In this document: piece by piece, positions 15,062 to 23,239 of the stretch
How the letters are laid out: each line of letters begins with the position of its first letter
How positions within the stretch are numbered: the stretch's first letter is position 1
Source of the DNA: Candidatus Sulfotelmatobacter sp.
GTDB taxonomy: Bacteria; Acidobacteriota; Terriglobia; Terriglobales; Acidobacteriaceae
Length of the DNA stretch: 41,100 nt
Reading direction: 5' to 3'
Assembly (NCBI GenBank): GCA_030041215.1
Contig: JASHOH010000007.1
Location: forward strand, 1 to 41,100
Program-made: the position numbers and the translations under genes
Notes under the pieces: model-generated
What the model was told of the DNA's origin: nothing
What the model saw: the letters and a program-made list of their open reading frames with translations, nothing else
The model's database searches: none

Positions 15062-17596
15062 ATGATTCTTCGCAAAAGATTCCTTATCACGGCGGCAGCG
15101 CTTTGTCATCTGCTTCTGAACCCCTGCTTAGTTACCAGCCAGTTGCCGCCTGTGGAGGTGAACTCTGGCACCAAGGATCAACAAAGCAAAACTCCATCGA
15201 ATGCCACCACTCCCTGTGCCCGGGCCGCAGCCGAGCAGAAGACAACCGGCAACGTGCAGACGATCTGCGCGATCGAGCAAGAGCGAGAGGGGGCTGTTTA
15301 TAAACTGCACGGGGCAGTCGAAATCTATTACGGAAGTTATGTTCTCCGCGCAGATGACGCAACTTTCAATGACGACACGAAAGAAGCAACCGCTACCGGG
15401 CACGTAGCGCTAGACGGCGGCCCCAACGATGACCACATTCGTGCCTCCCACGGCACATACAACCTGGAGCTTGAAACTGGCAAGTTCTACGACGCAACCG
15501 GCACAACCGGCATGCGCTTCCGCCAAACCCGCGTAATCCTAACCTCGACCGCGCCCTTTGCATTTACCGGCAAATTAGTCGAGAAAACCAGTCCCGACCA
15601 CTATCTCGTTTACGATGGCACGATAACCACCTGCGAACTGCCGCATCCCAAGTGGGAATTTGACGCACGCAAAGTCGTGGTCGACGTGGGCGGGAACGCG
15701 AAAATCTATTACAGCACGTTTCTGCTGCATGGGATTCCCATGCTTTATTTTCCCTTCGCCACCCATCCGGTAGAAAAAGAATCGAGGCAATCAGGATTTC
15801 TGCTGCCTTCGGTCGCCCATTCTTCCGCTTACGGCTACACGATCAGCGACGCCTATTATTGGGCGATCAATCGCATGATGGATATCACGCTGGGGGCGGA
15901 ATACTATTCGCGGCGGGGGTGGTCCCAAAGAGGAGAGTTTCGCGCGCGGCCCAGCGAAACCTCCTACGTCGATTTGAACTACTTTGGGGTAATTGACCGG
16001 GGCATCGGCTCGCCGCCGCTGAAAGAAGGCGGGGAAAACGCGCGGCTCAATGCGGCCGGGAATTTTGCCGGATTCCGGGCCGTTACCAGCATCGACTACT
16101 TGAGCTCATTTCTCTTCCGGCTGGCCTTCAATGAGGTTTTCAGCCAAGCGGTTTATTCCGAAGTGAAATCCACCGCCTTTCTTTCAAAATCCGAGAACGG
16201 CCTGAACTTCAACGGATTCGTCGATCGCTACCAGAATTTTCTGAGCACAACCCCCGGTCAGGTTGTGACCATCCTACACGCGCCCAGCTTCGACGCCGGC
16301 AGCGTAGACCATCGTTTCGGCAGTCTTCCGATCTACTGGTCGTTCGATGCTTCGGCGACTGGCCTCTCCCGCAGCGAGCCCGAGGTGTGCACGACGTCGG
16401 GAACTTTACAAACGTGTACACCTTCATTTCGAACAAGCACTCTGGTGGGCCGCTTCGATCTGAACCCCGGTATTTCGATGCCACTGTTATTTCGAGGATG
16501 GACGTTGCGTCCGGAACTCAGTCTTCACGAAAGCTACTACACGCAAAGGCTCACGGGAGAGATTGGAAATAATCCGGGACACGCAGTCAGCGATCCCATC
16601 AATCGCCAGGCTTTGGAAACCGCCGTCGAGCTGCGGCCACCCGCGCTCGAACGGGTTTTCGACAAAGAATTTCTCGGGAGAAAATGGAAGCACGTGATCG
16701 AACCGCGGGCCGTGTATCGTTTTGTCACCGGCGTGAACAATTACGCCAACATTCTAAAGTTCGACGAGCGCGATATTCTCAGCGACACCCACGAAGTTGA
16801 ATATGGATTCGTCACGCGGCTCTACGCCAAACGCACTTCCTCCAAGCCCGAGGATTGTACTCCGGTCATGTCCGCGCTGATTGCCGGTGGCCCGGCCCCG
16901 GAGGCGACCATCCCCTGGGTTCATCCCGATATACTCCAGAGTTCTGCCTGCCAGCCCGGCCCCGCCGTGCGCGAGGTTGTGACGTGGGAACTTGCCCAGA
17001 AATATTTTCTTGATCCCACTTTCGGGGGCGCGCTGATCTCCGGTCAACGCAACGTTTTCACCACAACTGAAGATCTTACCGGCATTGCTTTCCTGACCCA
17101 GCCTCGCCATTTATCGCCGCTGGTTTCGCGTTTGCGGTTCGAAACCAGCTCACGAACCGACGCCGAGTGGGATTTCGATTATGACTTTCAAAATACACGC
17201 GTGAACGCGAGCACTATCCTGGCGAACTACCACATCGGTCAGATCACGATTGGCGGCGGCGATGCTATTTTGGAAATTCCAGTCCAGAATGGAGATTTGT
17301 CTCTGAATTCCGCTCCTCCGGAGCGCTTCAACCAGTTCCGCGCAGCCCTCGGCTACGGCCGGCTCACCAAACGCGGGTTCAGCGGCGCCAGCAGTTTTGG
17401 TTTTGATGCAGAGAACAACAAACTTCAGTTTGTCAGCTCGCAGGCCACTTACAACTGGGACTGCTGCGGCGTGACTCTCGAATACCGCAGCTATCAGGTG
17501 GCGAATGTCCGCAACGAGAATATTTTTCGGTTTACATTCACGCTGGCCGATATCGGCGGCTTCGGCAGCCTAAGGCGGCAGGAGCGACTTTACTAA
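15062..17596 (+). CDS. lptD: LPS-assembly protein LptD
   Basis: An 844-residue outer-membrane protein that, with LptE, inserts lipopolysaccharide into the outer leaflet. The N-terminus is a signal peptide (ILRKRFLITAAALCHLLLNP). Residues about 75-190 form the periplasmic OstA/LptA-like jelly roll (VYKLHGAVEIYYGSYVLRADDATF). The remainder is a large beta-barrel with many alternating aromatic strands (AEYYSRRGWSQRGEFRARP). Near the C-terminus WDCCGVTLEYR carries the adjacent Cys pair used for LptD disulfides, with partner Cys near the N-terminus (CARAAAE, TICAIEQ). ATG 15062 is preferred over 15002 because it starts the signal peptide. Its presence shows a diderm LPS-bearing cell. A tandem-hairpin region separates it from larE. 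Confidence 0.95.
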   Translation: MILRKRFLITAAALCHLLLNPCLVTSQLPPVEVNSGTKDQQSKTPSNATTPCARAAAEQKTTGNVQTICAIEQEREGAVYKLHGAVEIYYGSYVLRADDATFNDDTKEATATGHVALDGGPNDDHIRASHGTYNLELETGKFYDATGTTGMRFRQTRVILTSTAPFAFTGKLVEKTSPDHYLVYDGTITTCELPHPKWEFDARKVVVDVGGNAKIYYSTFLLHGIPMLYFPFATHPVEKESRQSGFLLPSVAHSSAYGYTISDAYYWAINRMMDITLGAEYYSRRGWSQRGEFRARPSETSYVDLNYFGVIDRGIGSPPLKEGGENARLNAAGNFAGFRAVTSIDYLSSFLFRLAFNEVFSQAVYSEVKSTAFLSKSENGLNFNGFVDRYQNFLSTTPGQVVTILHAPSFDAGSVDHRFGSLPIYWSFDASATGLSRSEPEVCTTSGTLQTCTPSFRTSTLVGRFDLNPGISMPLLFRGWTLRPELSLHESYYTQRLTGEIGNNPGHAVSDPINRQALETAVELRPPALERVFDKEFLGRKWKHVIEPRAVYRFVTGVNNYANILKFDERDILSDTHEVEYGFVTRLYAKRTSSKPEDCTPVMSALIAGGPAPEATIPWVHPDILQSSACQPGPAVREVVTWELAQKYFLDPTFGGALISGQRNVFTTTEDLTGIAFLTQPRHLSPLVSRLRFETSSRTDAEWDFDYDFQNTRVNASTILANYHIGQITIGGGDAILEIPVQNGDLSLNSAPPERFNQFRAALGYGRLTKRGFSGASSFGFDAENNKLQFVSSQATYNWDCCGVTLEYRSYQVANVRNENIFRFTFTLADIGGFGSLRRQERLY

Positions 17597-17617
17597 GGCG
17601 GCTGGGGTAGGCTCTTG

Positions 17618-17684
17618 TGCCGTCGCGCAAGCCGCGACCACAAGTCCCGCGACGGCAGTCTGATCCCCGGTGGAAATCAGACTG
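17618..17684. repeat. Two tandem perfect hairpins between lptD and larE
   Basis: First stem TGCCGTCGCG / CGCGACGGCA (17618-17627 with 17648-17657). Second stem CAGTCTGAT / ATCAGACTG (17656-17664 with 17676-17684). Neither is followed by a T run, so a terminator is not obvious. They may be repeat elements or an mRNA-processing structure. Confidence 0.6.
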
Positions 17685-17755
17685 ACTCACTGGATGGACT
17701 TTCCGGAATTTTCGGTCAGGGGGCGCTATCTGCTTCGCCCTGCTACCATAGATAT

Positions 17756-18598
17756 ATGCCCGCCGAGGATCTCAATTCCAAACGCGAAGCCCTTCAGGCC
17801 CGGCTGCGCGAACTGGGACGCGTGATGGTCGCCTATTCGGGCGGTGTAGATTCCGCGTATCTGGCATGGGCTGCGCATCAGGCGCTGGGCGATCAGATGC
17901 TCGCCATCATTGCCGATTCGCCCAGCCTGGCGCGAACTCAGTTGGCCGATGCGGCTGCCTTTGCCGGCGAGCAACACATTCCGTTGGAAGTCATTCAAAC
18001 CGGGGAACTCGAGCGCACGGAATACATCCGCAATGATTCGCAGCGTTGTTTCTTCTGCAAAGATGAATTGTTCACGTTGATGGAAAAACTGCGCGCTGCG
18101 CGCGGCTTTGACACGATCGCCTACGGTGTTAACCGGGACGATCAGGGCGACTTCCGTCCCGGACAGAGCGCAGCAAAGCTGCATTATGTTGCCGCGCCGC
18201 TTCTTGATTGCGGCTTGGGAAAAGAAGAAATTCGTGCCCTCGCGCGCAGCGCCGGCTTGCGTATCTGGAACAAGCCGGCCTCGGCGTGTCTGTCCTCTCG
18301 CATCGAATACGGCCGGCCCGTGACGCGCGAGAATCTTGCCGTCGTTGAGAAAGGCGAAGATGCGCTGCGTGAACTGGGGTTCGGGCAATTCCGCGTTCGC
18401 CATCACGGCGAGATTGTGCGCATTGAGATCGCACCTGAGGAATTACATCGGGCCCTCGATCCAGTCATGGCGGCCGAGTTCACCAGGATTTTCAAAGCTC
18501 TCGGCTTCAAATTTGTGACCCTGGACCTGGAGGGTTTCCGCTCCGGCTCAATGAACCATTTGCTGCCCCTTCAGGATTTGAAAAAGCAGGCGAGCTAA
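17756..18598 (+). CDS. larE: ATP-dependent sacrificial sulfur transferase LarE-like
   Basis: A 280-residue PP-loop protein of the TIGR00268/LarE family. LarE adds sulfur to the nicotinate-derived precursor of the nickel-pincer cofactor of lactate racemase, sacrificing a Cys of its own. Seen here: PP-loop VAYSGGVDSAYLAW (about 26-38), QRCFFCKDELF (Cys 98 and 101), GVNRDDQGDFRPG, and NKPASACLSSRIEYG with Cys178 at about the place of the sacrificial Cys in Lactobacillus LarE (Cys176, from memory). ATG 17756 gives the family length; the upstream frame runs through repeat DNA. No larA, larB or larC is in the window, so the client enzyme is elsewhere or this homologue serves another pathway. Confidence 0.88.
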   Translation: MPAEDLNSKREALQARLRELGRVMVAYSGGVDSAYLAWAAHQALGDQMLAIIADSPSLARTQLADAAAFAGEQHIPLEVIQTGELERTEYIRNDSQRCFFCKDELFTLMEKLRAARGFDTIAYGVNRDDQGDFRPGQSAAKLHYVAAPLLDCGLGKEEIRALARSAGLRIWNKPASACLSSRIEYGRPVTRENLAVVEKGEDALRELGFGQFRVRHHGEIVRIEIAPEELHRALDPVMAAEFTRIFKALGFKFVTLDLEGFRSGSMNHLLPLQDLKKQAS

Positions 18599-18702
18599 AA
18601 GAAGACCGTTGTCGCCGTTGCAGATCGGTCGCGCCTTCCCGCGCACCGCTCGCACCTGTGAGATAATCAAGCTTCAAACTTGTGCGTCTAAGGCGGTTTC
18701 CG

Positions 18703-19638
18703 GTGACTTCATTGCAGCGTTGCTTTCTTATTCTGCTTGTAGTTTGTCTGGGCTGCGTGGCCCAATCCTCTCCATCGGATTTGTCAAAGAAGATTGAACG
18801 GCAAGTCCGTTCTTATTACCGAATTCCTCCCGAAAGTGTCATGACCATTGGTGAGCCGTCTCCCAGCACGGAATTTCCTGGCTTTGATGCCGTCAAAGTG
18901 ATCGTGGATAACGGCGATAAGAAACAGGAGCTTACCTTTCTGGTGTCAAAAGACCGCTCTTCGCTGATCCGGCTGACGAAATTTGACCTGACCAAGGACC
19001 CCTTTGCGGAGACTATGACCAAGCTCGATCTCAACGGTCGCCCAACCCGGGGAGCGAAGTCGGCGAAGGTAGTCGTGGTGAATTTCGATGATTTTGAGTG
19101 CCCGTTCTGTTCGCGTCTGCACCAGACCTTATTCCCCCAGATTCTGAAGGAGTACGGCGACCGGGTCACTTTCGTTTATAAGGATTACCCCATGGAGTCA
19201 ATTCACCCGTGGTCCGTCCGTGCGGCGGTCGACGCCAATTGCCTGGCGGCGCAGAGCGGCGAGGCTTATTGGGCTTTTGCGGATTACATTCATGCCAATC
19301 AGAATGAAGTGAACAATGGAAGAACTCCGGCGGCGCGTTTTGAAGAACTTGACAAGATCACGACGAACGTAGGTCAGAGGCAAAACTTGGATATGGCCAA
19401 GCTCCAGGCGTGCTTGAAAGATCAGGATGAGCGAGCGGTAAGGGCGTCGATGAAGGTGGGCGAGGAGCTTGGAATCGATGGCACACCTGCATTGTTCGTA
19501 AATGGCCAGGAAATTTACGGTGGCGCCGTGCGTGCTGACGTGGTGCGCGCCGCCCTGGATCGCGCCTTGAAAGAAGCGAATGTGCCGGTCCCGGAACATG
19601 CGAAGGTGAACTCCAGCGCCACTCCTACCCCCAACTAA
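18703..19638 (+). CDS. DsbA/thioredoxin-like envelope thiol oxidoreductase
   Basis: A 311-residue exported protein. The N-terminus is a hydrophobic signal segment (CFLILLVVCLGCVAQSS), possibly a lipoprotein anchor though the lipobox is not canonical. Residues about 25-115 form an N-terminal domain seen in acidobacterial relatives. The thioredoxin-fold domain follows: VNFDDFECPFCSRLHQ with the active-site CPFC (Cys133 and Cys136), FVYKDYPMESIHPWS, and the cis-Pro loop GIDGTPALFVNG. This is the DsbA/DSBA-like thioredoxin type, which oxidises or isomerises disulfides in the periplasm. The GTG at 18703 is chosen because AAGGCGG precedes it; GTG 18682 is the alternative. The next gene is a periplasmic PPIase, giving a small envelope-folding cluster. 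Confidence 0.88.
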   Translation: MTSLQRCFLILLVVCLGCVAQSSPSDLSKKIERQVRSYYRIPPESVMTIGEPSPSTEFPGFDAVKVIVDNGDKKQELTFLVSKDRSSLIRLTKFDLTKDPFAETMTKLDLNGRPTRGAKSAKVVVVNFDDFECPFCSRLHQTLFPQILKEYGDRVTFVYKDYPMESIHPWSVRAAVDANCLAAQSGEAYWAFADYIHANQNEVNNGRTPAARFEELDKITTNVGQRQNLDMAKLQACLKDQDERAVRASMKVGEELGIDGTPALFVNGQEIYGGAVRADVVRAALDRALKEANVPVPEHAKVNSSATPTPN

Positions 19639-19748
19639 GATCAACCCAGTAAGATGCGCGCGAACGGGACGACATTTTTCCGATACAATTCAGGCGCGCT
19701 TTCTGCTCCTATATTTGGCAGGAAATCGGAAATTTGCAGGGAGTTCTC

Positions 19749-20810
19749 TTGAAAAAACATTCTGCTATTACGCGGCTAACGTTGAGTTTCGCCGTCGCCT
19801 TTCTGTTGACATTGTCGGGCTGCAAGTCGAGTGTCAGCGGCGATGTCATGGCCACTGTCGATGGCCGCAAGATTTTCCGCGCCGATGTCGACAAGTATTA
19901 CGAAAACCAGGTCGCCAGTGCGCAACAACCGCCCATCGGCGAACAAGCCACCATCCTGCGTTTGAATATTCTCCGCCAACTTATTGATGACGAGATGGTC
20001 ATGCGACGGGCCGAAAAACTCGGCCTGCTGGCCACCGACGAAGAAGTCGACCGCAAGCTCAACGAAATCAAGTCCCCTTATACGCAGGAACAGTTTGATG
20101 AACGCCTGAAGGAAAGAAAGATCACCCTCGAGGATTTTAAACGCGACATCCGCCGCTCGATTACGGTCGAGAAGGTGATGAACAAGGAAGTGTCGTCGAA
20201 AATTAACGTCACCGATCAGGATGTGAACGCTTATTTTTCGGCACACAAGGCGGAGTTCAACCTGATCGAGCCGCAGTATCACCTGGCGCAGATCTTCGTT
20301 ACTCCCATGCCCAATCCGCAGGTGCATAATCAGAACAATAAGGCGCAGAACGAAGCCGACGCCCGCAAGAAAATCCAGATGATTTCAAACCGCCTGGATA
20401 GCGGCGACGATTTTGCAACTCTGGCAATGAATTACTCCGAGGACCCCGAAACCTCCGGCAATGGCGGCGATTTGGGCACTGTTCCCGAGTCCTCATTACG
20501 CACGACCGACCCGACGACTCGTGATGCAGTTTTGAAGCTGAAACCCGGGCAGTACAGTACCATCATCACGGTGATTAATCCGGCCAACAAACAGGCCGTC
20601 GGATTTCGCATCGTGAAGCTGGTGTCGAAAGAACCAGCCGGGCAACGCGATTTGTCCGACCCGCGCGTGCAGCAGGCGATCCGGTCGCAATTGCATGACC
20701 GGCGCGAGCAGTTGCTGAAAGCGGCTTATTACGAAGTCTTGCGCGACTCAGCCAAAGTGGAAAATTACTATGCCAAGCAAGTGCTGGATAGCAGTGGAAT
20801 TGTGAAGTAA
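19749..20810 (+). CDS. SurA/PpiC-type peptidyl-prolyl isomerase lipoprotein
   Basis: A 353-residue periplasmic folding factor. It starts with a lipoprotein signal (hydrophobic LTLSFAVAFLLTLSGC with lipobox LSGC), then a SurA_N-like helical chaperone region (DEMVMRRAEKLGLLATDEEVD, about residues 75-165), and a parvulin PpiC domain from about 185 (YHLAQIFVTP, FATLAMNYSEDPETSGNGGDLG, VGFRIVKL). Start is TTG 19749, preceded by AGGGAG at six bases; the TTG at 19734 has no such site. It likely helps outer-membrane proteins such as LptD to fold. Its stop is only three bases from the stop of the biotin-carrier gene on the other strand, with no room for a terminator. Confidence 0.92.
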   Translation: MKKHSAITRLTLSFAVAFLLTLSGCKSSVSGDVMATVDGRKIFRADVDKYYENQVASAQQPPIGEQATILRLNILRQLIDDEMVMRRAEKLGLLATDEEVDRKLNEIKSPYTQEQFDERLKERKITLEDFKRDIRRSITVEKVMNKEVSSKINVTDQDVNAYFSAHKAEFNLIEPQYHLAQIFVTPMPNPQVHNQNNKAQNEADARKKIQMISNRLDSGDDFATLAMNYSEDPETSGNGGDLGTVPESSLRTTDPTTRDAVLKLKPGQYSTIITVINPANKQAVGFRIVKLVSKEPAGQRDLSDPRVQQAIRSQLHDRREQLLKAAYYEVLRDSAKVENYYAKQVLDSSGIVK

Positions 20811-20813
20811 GGA

Positions 20814-21308
20814 CTACTCGACGACAGCAAGAACATCACCGGCATTAACCGCGACGCCTTCCTTCACCGGAATTTTCTGAACGATTCCCTTCTTCGGCGA
20901 TTTGATTTCATTCTGCATTTTCATCGCTTCGACCACGGCAATTCCAGTGCCCGCTTCCACTTCCTCACCTTCATTGACTAAAACGCGGACGACCTTGCCG
21001 GGCATGGCGGCCGTGATTTTTCTTGGGCCATGATCGTCGGCTGCCCGAGCGCGGCTACGCAACGAGCGCGGATCACGAACTTCGGCCGCAAAGCGCGCGC
21101 TGCCCACCCATATATGTAAGTCTCCGGCAACGCACTCGGACTTGACTTCATAAGACATGTCGCCGATACGGAGCGAAAGAACGTCGGGGCGGGCGAGGAC
21201 GGCATCGATCTGCAAGGGGCGGCCATCGAGAAGACAGGACCAGCGGCCATCGGCATGGTTAAGATCCAGCCGATGATTCTTGCCGTCGATGGTCACGTCG
21301 TAGATCAT
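20814..21308 (-). CDS. Biotin carrier subunit of an acyl-CoA carboxylase
   Basis: A 164-residue protein. The C-terminal 70 residues form a biotinyl/lipoyl domain with the biotinylation motif EAMKM, K130 being the modified Lys (VVEAMKMQNEI), preceded by the conserved AMPGKVVRVLVNEGEEV. The N-terminal half (about 1-75) is a beta-rich module typical of propionyl- or methylcrotonyl-type carrier subunits and unlike short AccB. It lies 24 bases after the biotin carboxylase gene on the same strand, forming an operon. The carboxyltransferase partner is not in the window, so acetyl- versus propionyl-CoA specificity is undecided. Confidence 0.9.
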   Translation of the reverse strand: MIYDVTIDGKNHRLDLNHADGRWSCLLDGRPLQIDAVLARPDVLSLRIGDMSYEVKSECVAGDLHIWVGSARFAAEVRDPRSLRSRARAADDHGPRKITAAMPGKVVRVLVNEGEEVEAGTGIAVVEAMKMQNEIKSPKKGIVQKIPVKEGVAVNAGDVLAVVE

Positions 21309-21332
21309 CTGTCAGTTCTCAGTTCCCTGTAC

Positions 21333-22853
21333 TCAGCGCAAGGCTTCGCGGCGGCTGACCGCCCTCCACCTTGAGTCGTCATCTTGAGCGCGCGAAGCGC
21401 CATTTGCACCAGCACTCTTCGTGGCAGATGCGTTTGCCCCGAGTGCGGCAAAAAGTCCGGCGGCAATGGCGGCCACATCGGCCGCGGCTGCGTCAGATTT
21501 TTTATTCTCGTTGCGCTCCAGCATGCGGTCGAGAAAGCCAGTATCGAGGCGAGCGGCGCGAAATTCCCGATCGTTCAAAATCCGCCTGAACAAAGAAATA
21601 TTGGTTTTGATTCCGCCCACAAAATATTCGTCGAGCGCGCGCGTCAACCGCGAGATGGCCTGATCGCGGTCCGTGCCATAGCCGATCAACTTGGCCAGTA
21701 GCGGGTCGTAATCGAGAGGAACATTCCAGCCCTGGTACATGCCGCTGTCGCGGCGAATGCCGGGGCCGGCGGGCGCCAGCAGCAGCGTGATCTTGCCCGG
21801 GCTCGGGAAATAATTGTTGTCGGGATCTTCGGCATAGATGCGGCACTCGATGGCATGGCCGCGAATACTGATGTCTTCCTGGCGGAAGGGCAATCTTTCC
21901 CCGGCAGCAATGTGAATCTGCAAGTGGACGAGATCGAGTCCGGTGATCAGTTCCGTGACGGGGTGCTCCACCTGCAGTCGCGTGTTCATCTCGAGAAAAT
22001 AAAAATTTTTCTGCTGATCGACGAGAAATTCGACCGTGCCAGCGTTGGTGTATCGGGCGGCTTGGGCCACGCGCACGGCCACCTCGCCCATCCTGCGGCG
22101 CATGTCGGGATCGACGATGGGTGACGGCGCTTCTTCCAGCACTTTCTGGTGACGCCGCTGCAATGAGCACTCGCGCTCGCCGAGATAGACCGTGTTGCCG
22201 TGCTCGTCGGCTAAAATCTGCATTTCAATGTGCCGGGGGTTGACGATTGCTTTTTCGATATAAACCTCGCGATCGCCGAAAGAGCGTTCAGCCTCGCTGC
22301 GCGCCGCCTCCAGTGCGGATTTGAGGTCGCTGGGGGCGTGGACGAGGCGCATGCCCTTGCCGCCACCCCCTGCCGCCGCCTTCAGCATGACCGGATAGCC
22401 GATGCGTTGCGCAACCTGCGCCGCCTCGTCGAATGATTCCAGGCCGTGCGAGGTTCCGGGAACGAAGGGGACGCCGGCTTTTTCCATGGCCTGGCGAGCG
22501 CGGGTTTTCGATCCCATTGCCTCCATCGAGGCGGCGGTCGGGCCGATGAATTTCACGCCGGCATCGGCGCAGGCGTGAGCGAAGCGGGCGTTTTCCGAGA
22601 GGAATCCATAGCCTGGGTGAATAGCATCGGCGCCAGAGCGTTTGGCGACATCGAGAATCTTGGGAATGTTGAGATACGATTCGGTCGCGGCGGGAGCGCC
22701 AATGGGGTAAGCCTCGTCGGCCTTCAGCACATGCAGGGAGGCGCGATCAACATCGGAGTAAACGGCAACCGCAGCGATGCCCATTTCATGGCAGGCGCGG
22801 ATGACGCGGACGGCTATCTCTCCTCGGTTGGCGATCAGGATCTTCTTAAACAT
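21333..22853 (-). CDS. accC: Biotin carboxylase subunit of acyl-CoA carboxylase
   Basis: A 506-residue ATP-grasp enzyme that carboxylates biotin on the carrier protein using ATP and bicarbonate. Motifs: N-terminal KKILIANRGEIAVRVIRAC, HPGYGFLSEN, Gly-rich ATP loop KAAAGGGGKGMR, ERECSLQRRHQKVLEEAPSP, and EMNTRLQVEHPVTE with the catalytic residues, then the C-terminal domain (GHAIECRIYAEDP). The first 445 residues match the usual length. A 50-60 residue Ala-rich tail is extra and may link to the carrier or be disordered. ATG 22853 gives the family start; the frame continues upstream to 22922 without support. Confidence 0.95.
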   Translation of the reverse strand: MFKKILIANRGEIAVRVIRACHEMGIAAVAVYSDVDRASLHVLKADEAYPIGAPAATESYLNIPKILDVAKRSGADAIHPGYGFLSENARFAHACADAGVKFIGPTAASMEAMGSKTRARQAMEKAGVPFVPGTSHGLESFDEAAQVAQRIGYPVMLKAAAGGGGKGMRLVHAPSDLKSALEAARSEAERSFGDREVYIEKAIVNPRHIEMQILADEHGNTVYLGERECSLQRRHQKVLEEAPSPIVDPDMRRRMGEVAVRVAQAARYTNAGTVEFLVDQQKNFYFLEMNTRLQVEHPVTELITGLDLVHLQIHIAAGERLPFRQEDISIRGHAIECRIYAEDPDNNYFPSPGKITLLLAPAGPGIRRDSGMYQGWNVPLDYDPLLAKLIGYGTDRDQAISRLTRALDEYFVGGIKTNISLFRRILNDREFRAARLDTGFLDRMLERNENKKSDAAAADVAAIAAGLFAALGANASATKSAGANGASRAQDDDSRWRAVSRREALR

Positions 22854-23239
22854 TGAATGCCGGATTGCCCCGGAACTTATGATTCTAGCCAAGAAACGGC
22901 AAAAAGCGCGACGAACTGCCAAACCTGTGAAAAATTTAGGAAAATTTTACTGCGAATCGAGAGCCAGCTTGCGCTGTCTAACAGTCAACTACCGAAGCTC
23001 GCACCTCGATCATCGTGGGCTTCTCCTGTTGTTTTTGGCAAGGGCAGATGTCACAGAGCACTGTGAATTTCTAATCGGCTTCACTTCCTCTCCAGCACGG
23101 TCGTGAGGGCGGAGGAGGATGAAATCCGAGGCGAGCGAGTTAAAACTCGAGCGATCGCGGTCTGCATGCGGCGCGCTGGGATAGGATACTCCTGATTTTG
23201 GCATAGTATGATCGAGCTGTCTTGCGTGTTCATTTGGGA
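22854..23239. other. Divergent promoter region, no gene
   Basis: 386 bases between the divergent biotin carboxylase and glycosyltransferase genes. A possible -10 TATGAT lies at 23207-23212, about 28 bases before the glycosyltransferase start, without a clear -35. Short frames across it have no support. Confidence 0.4.
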
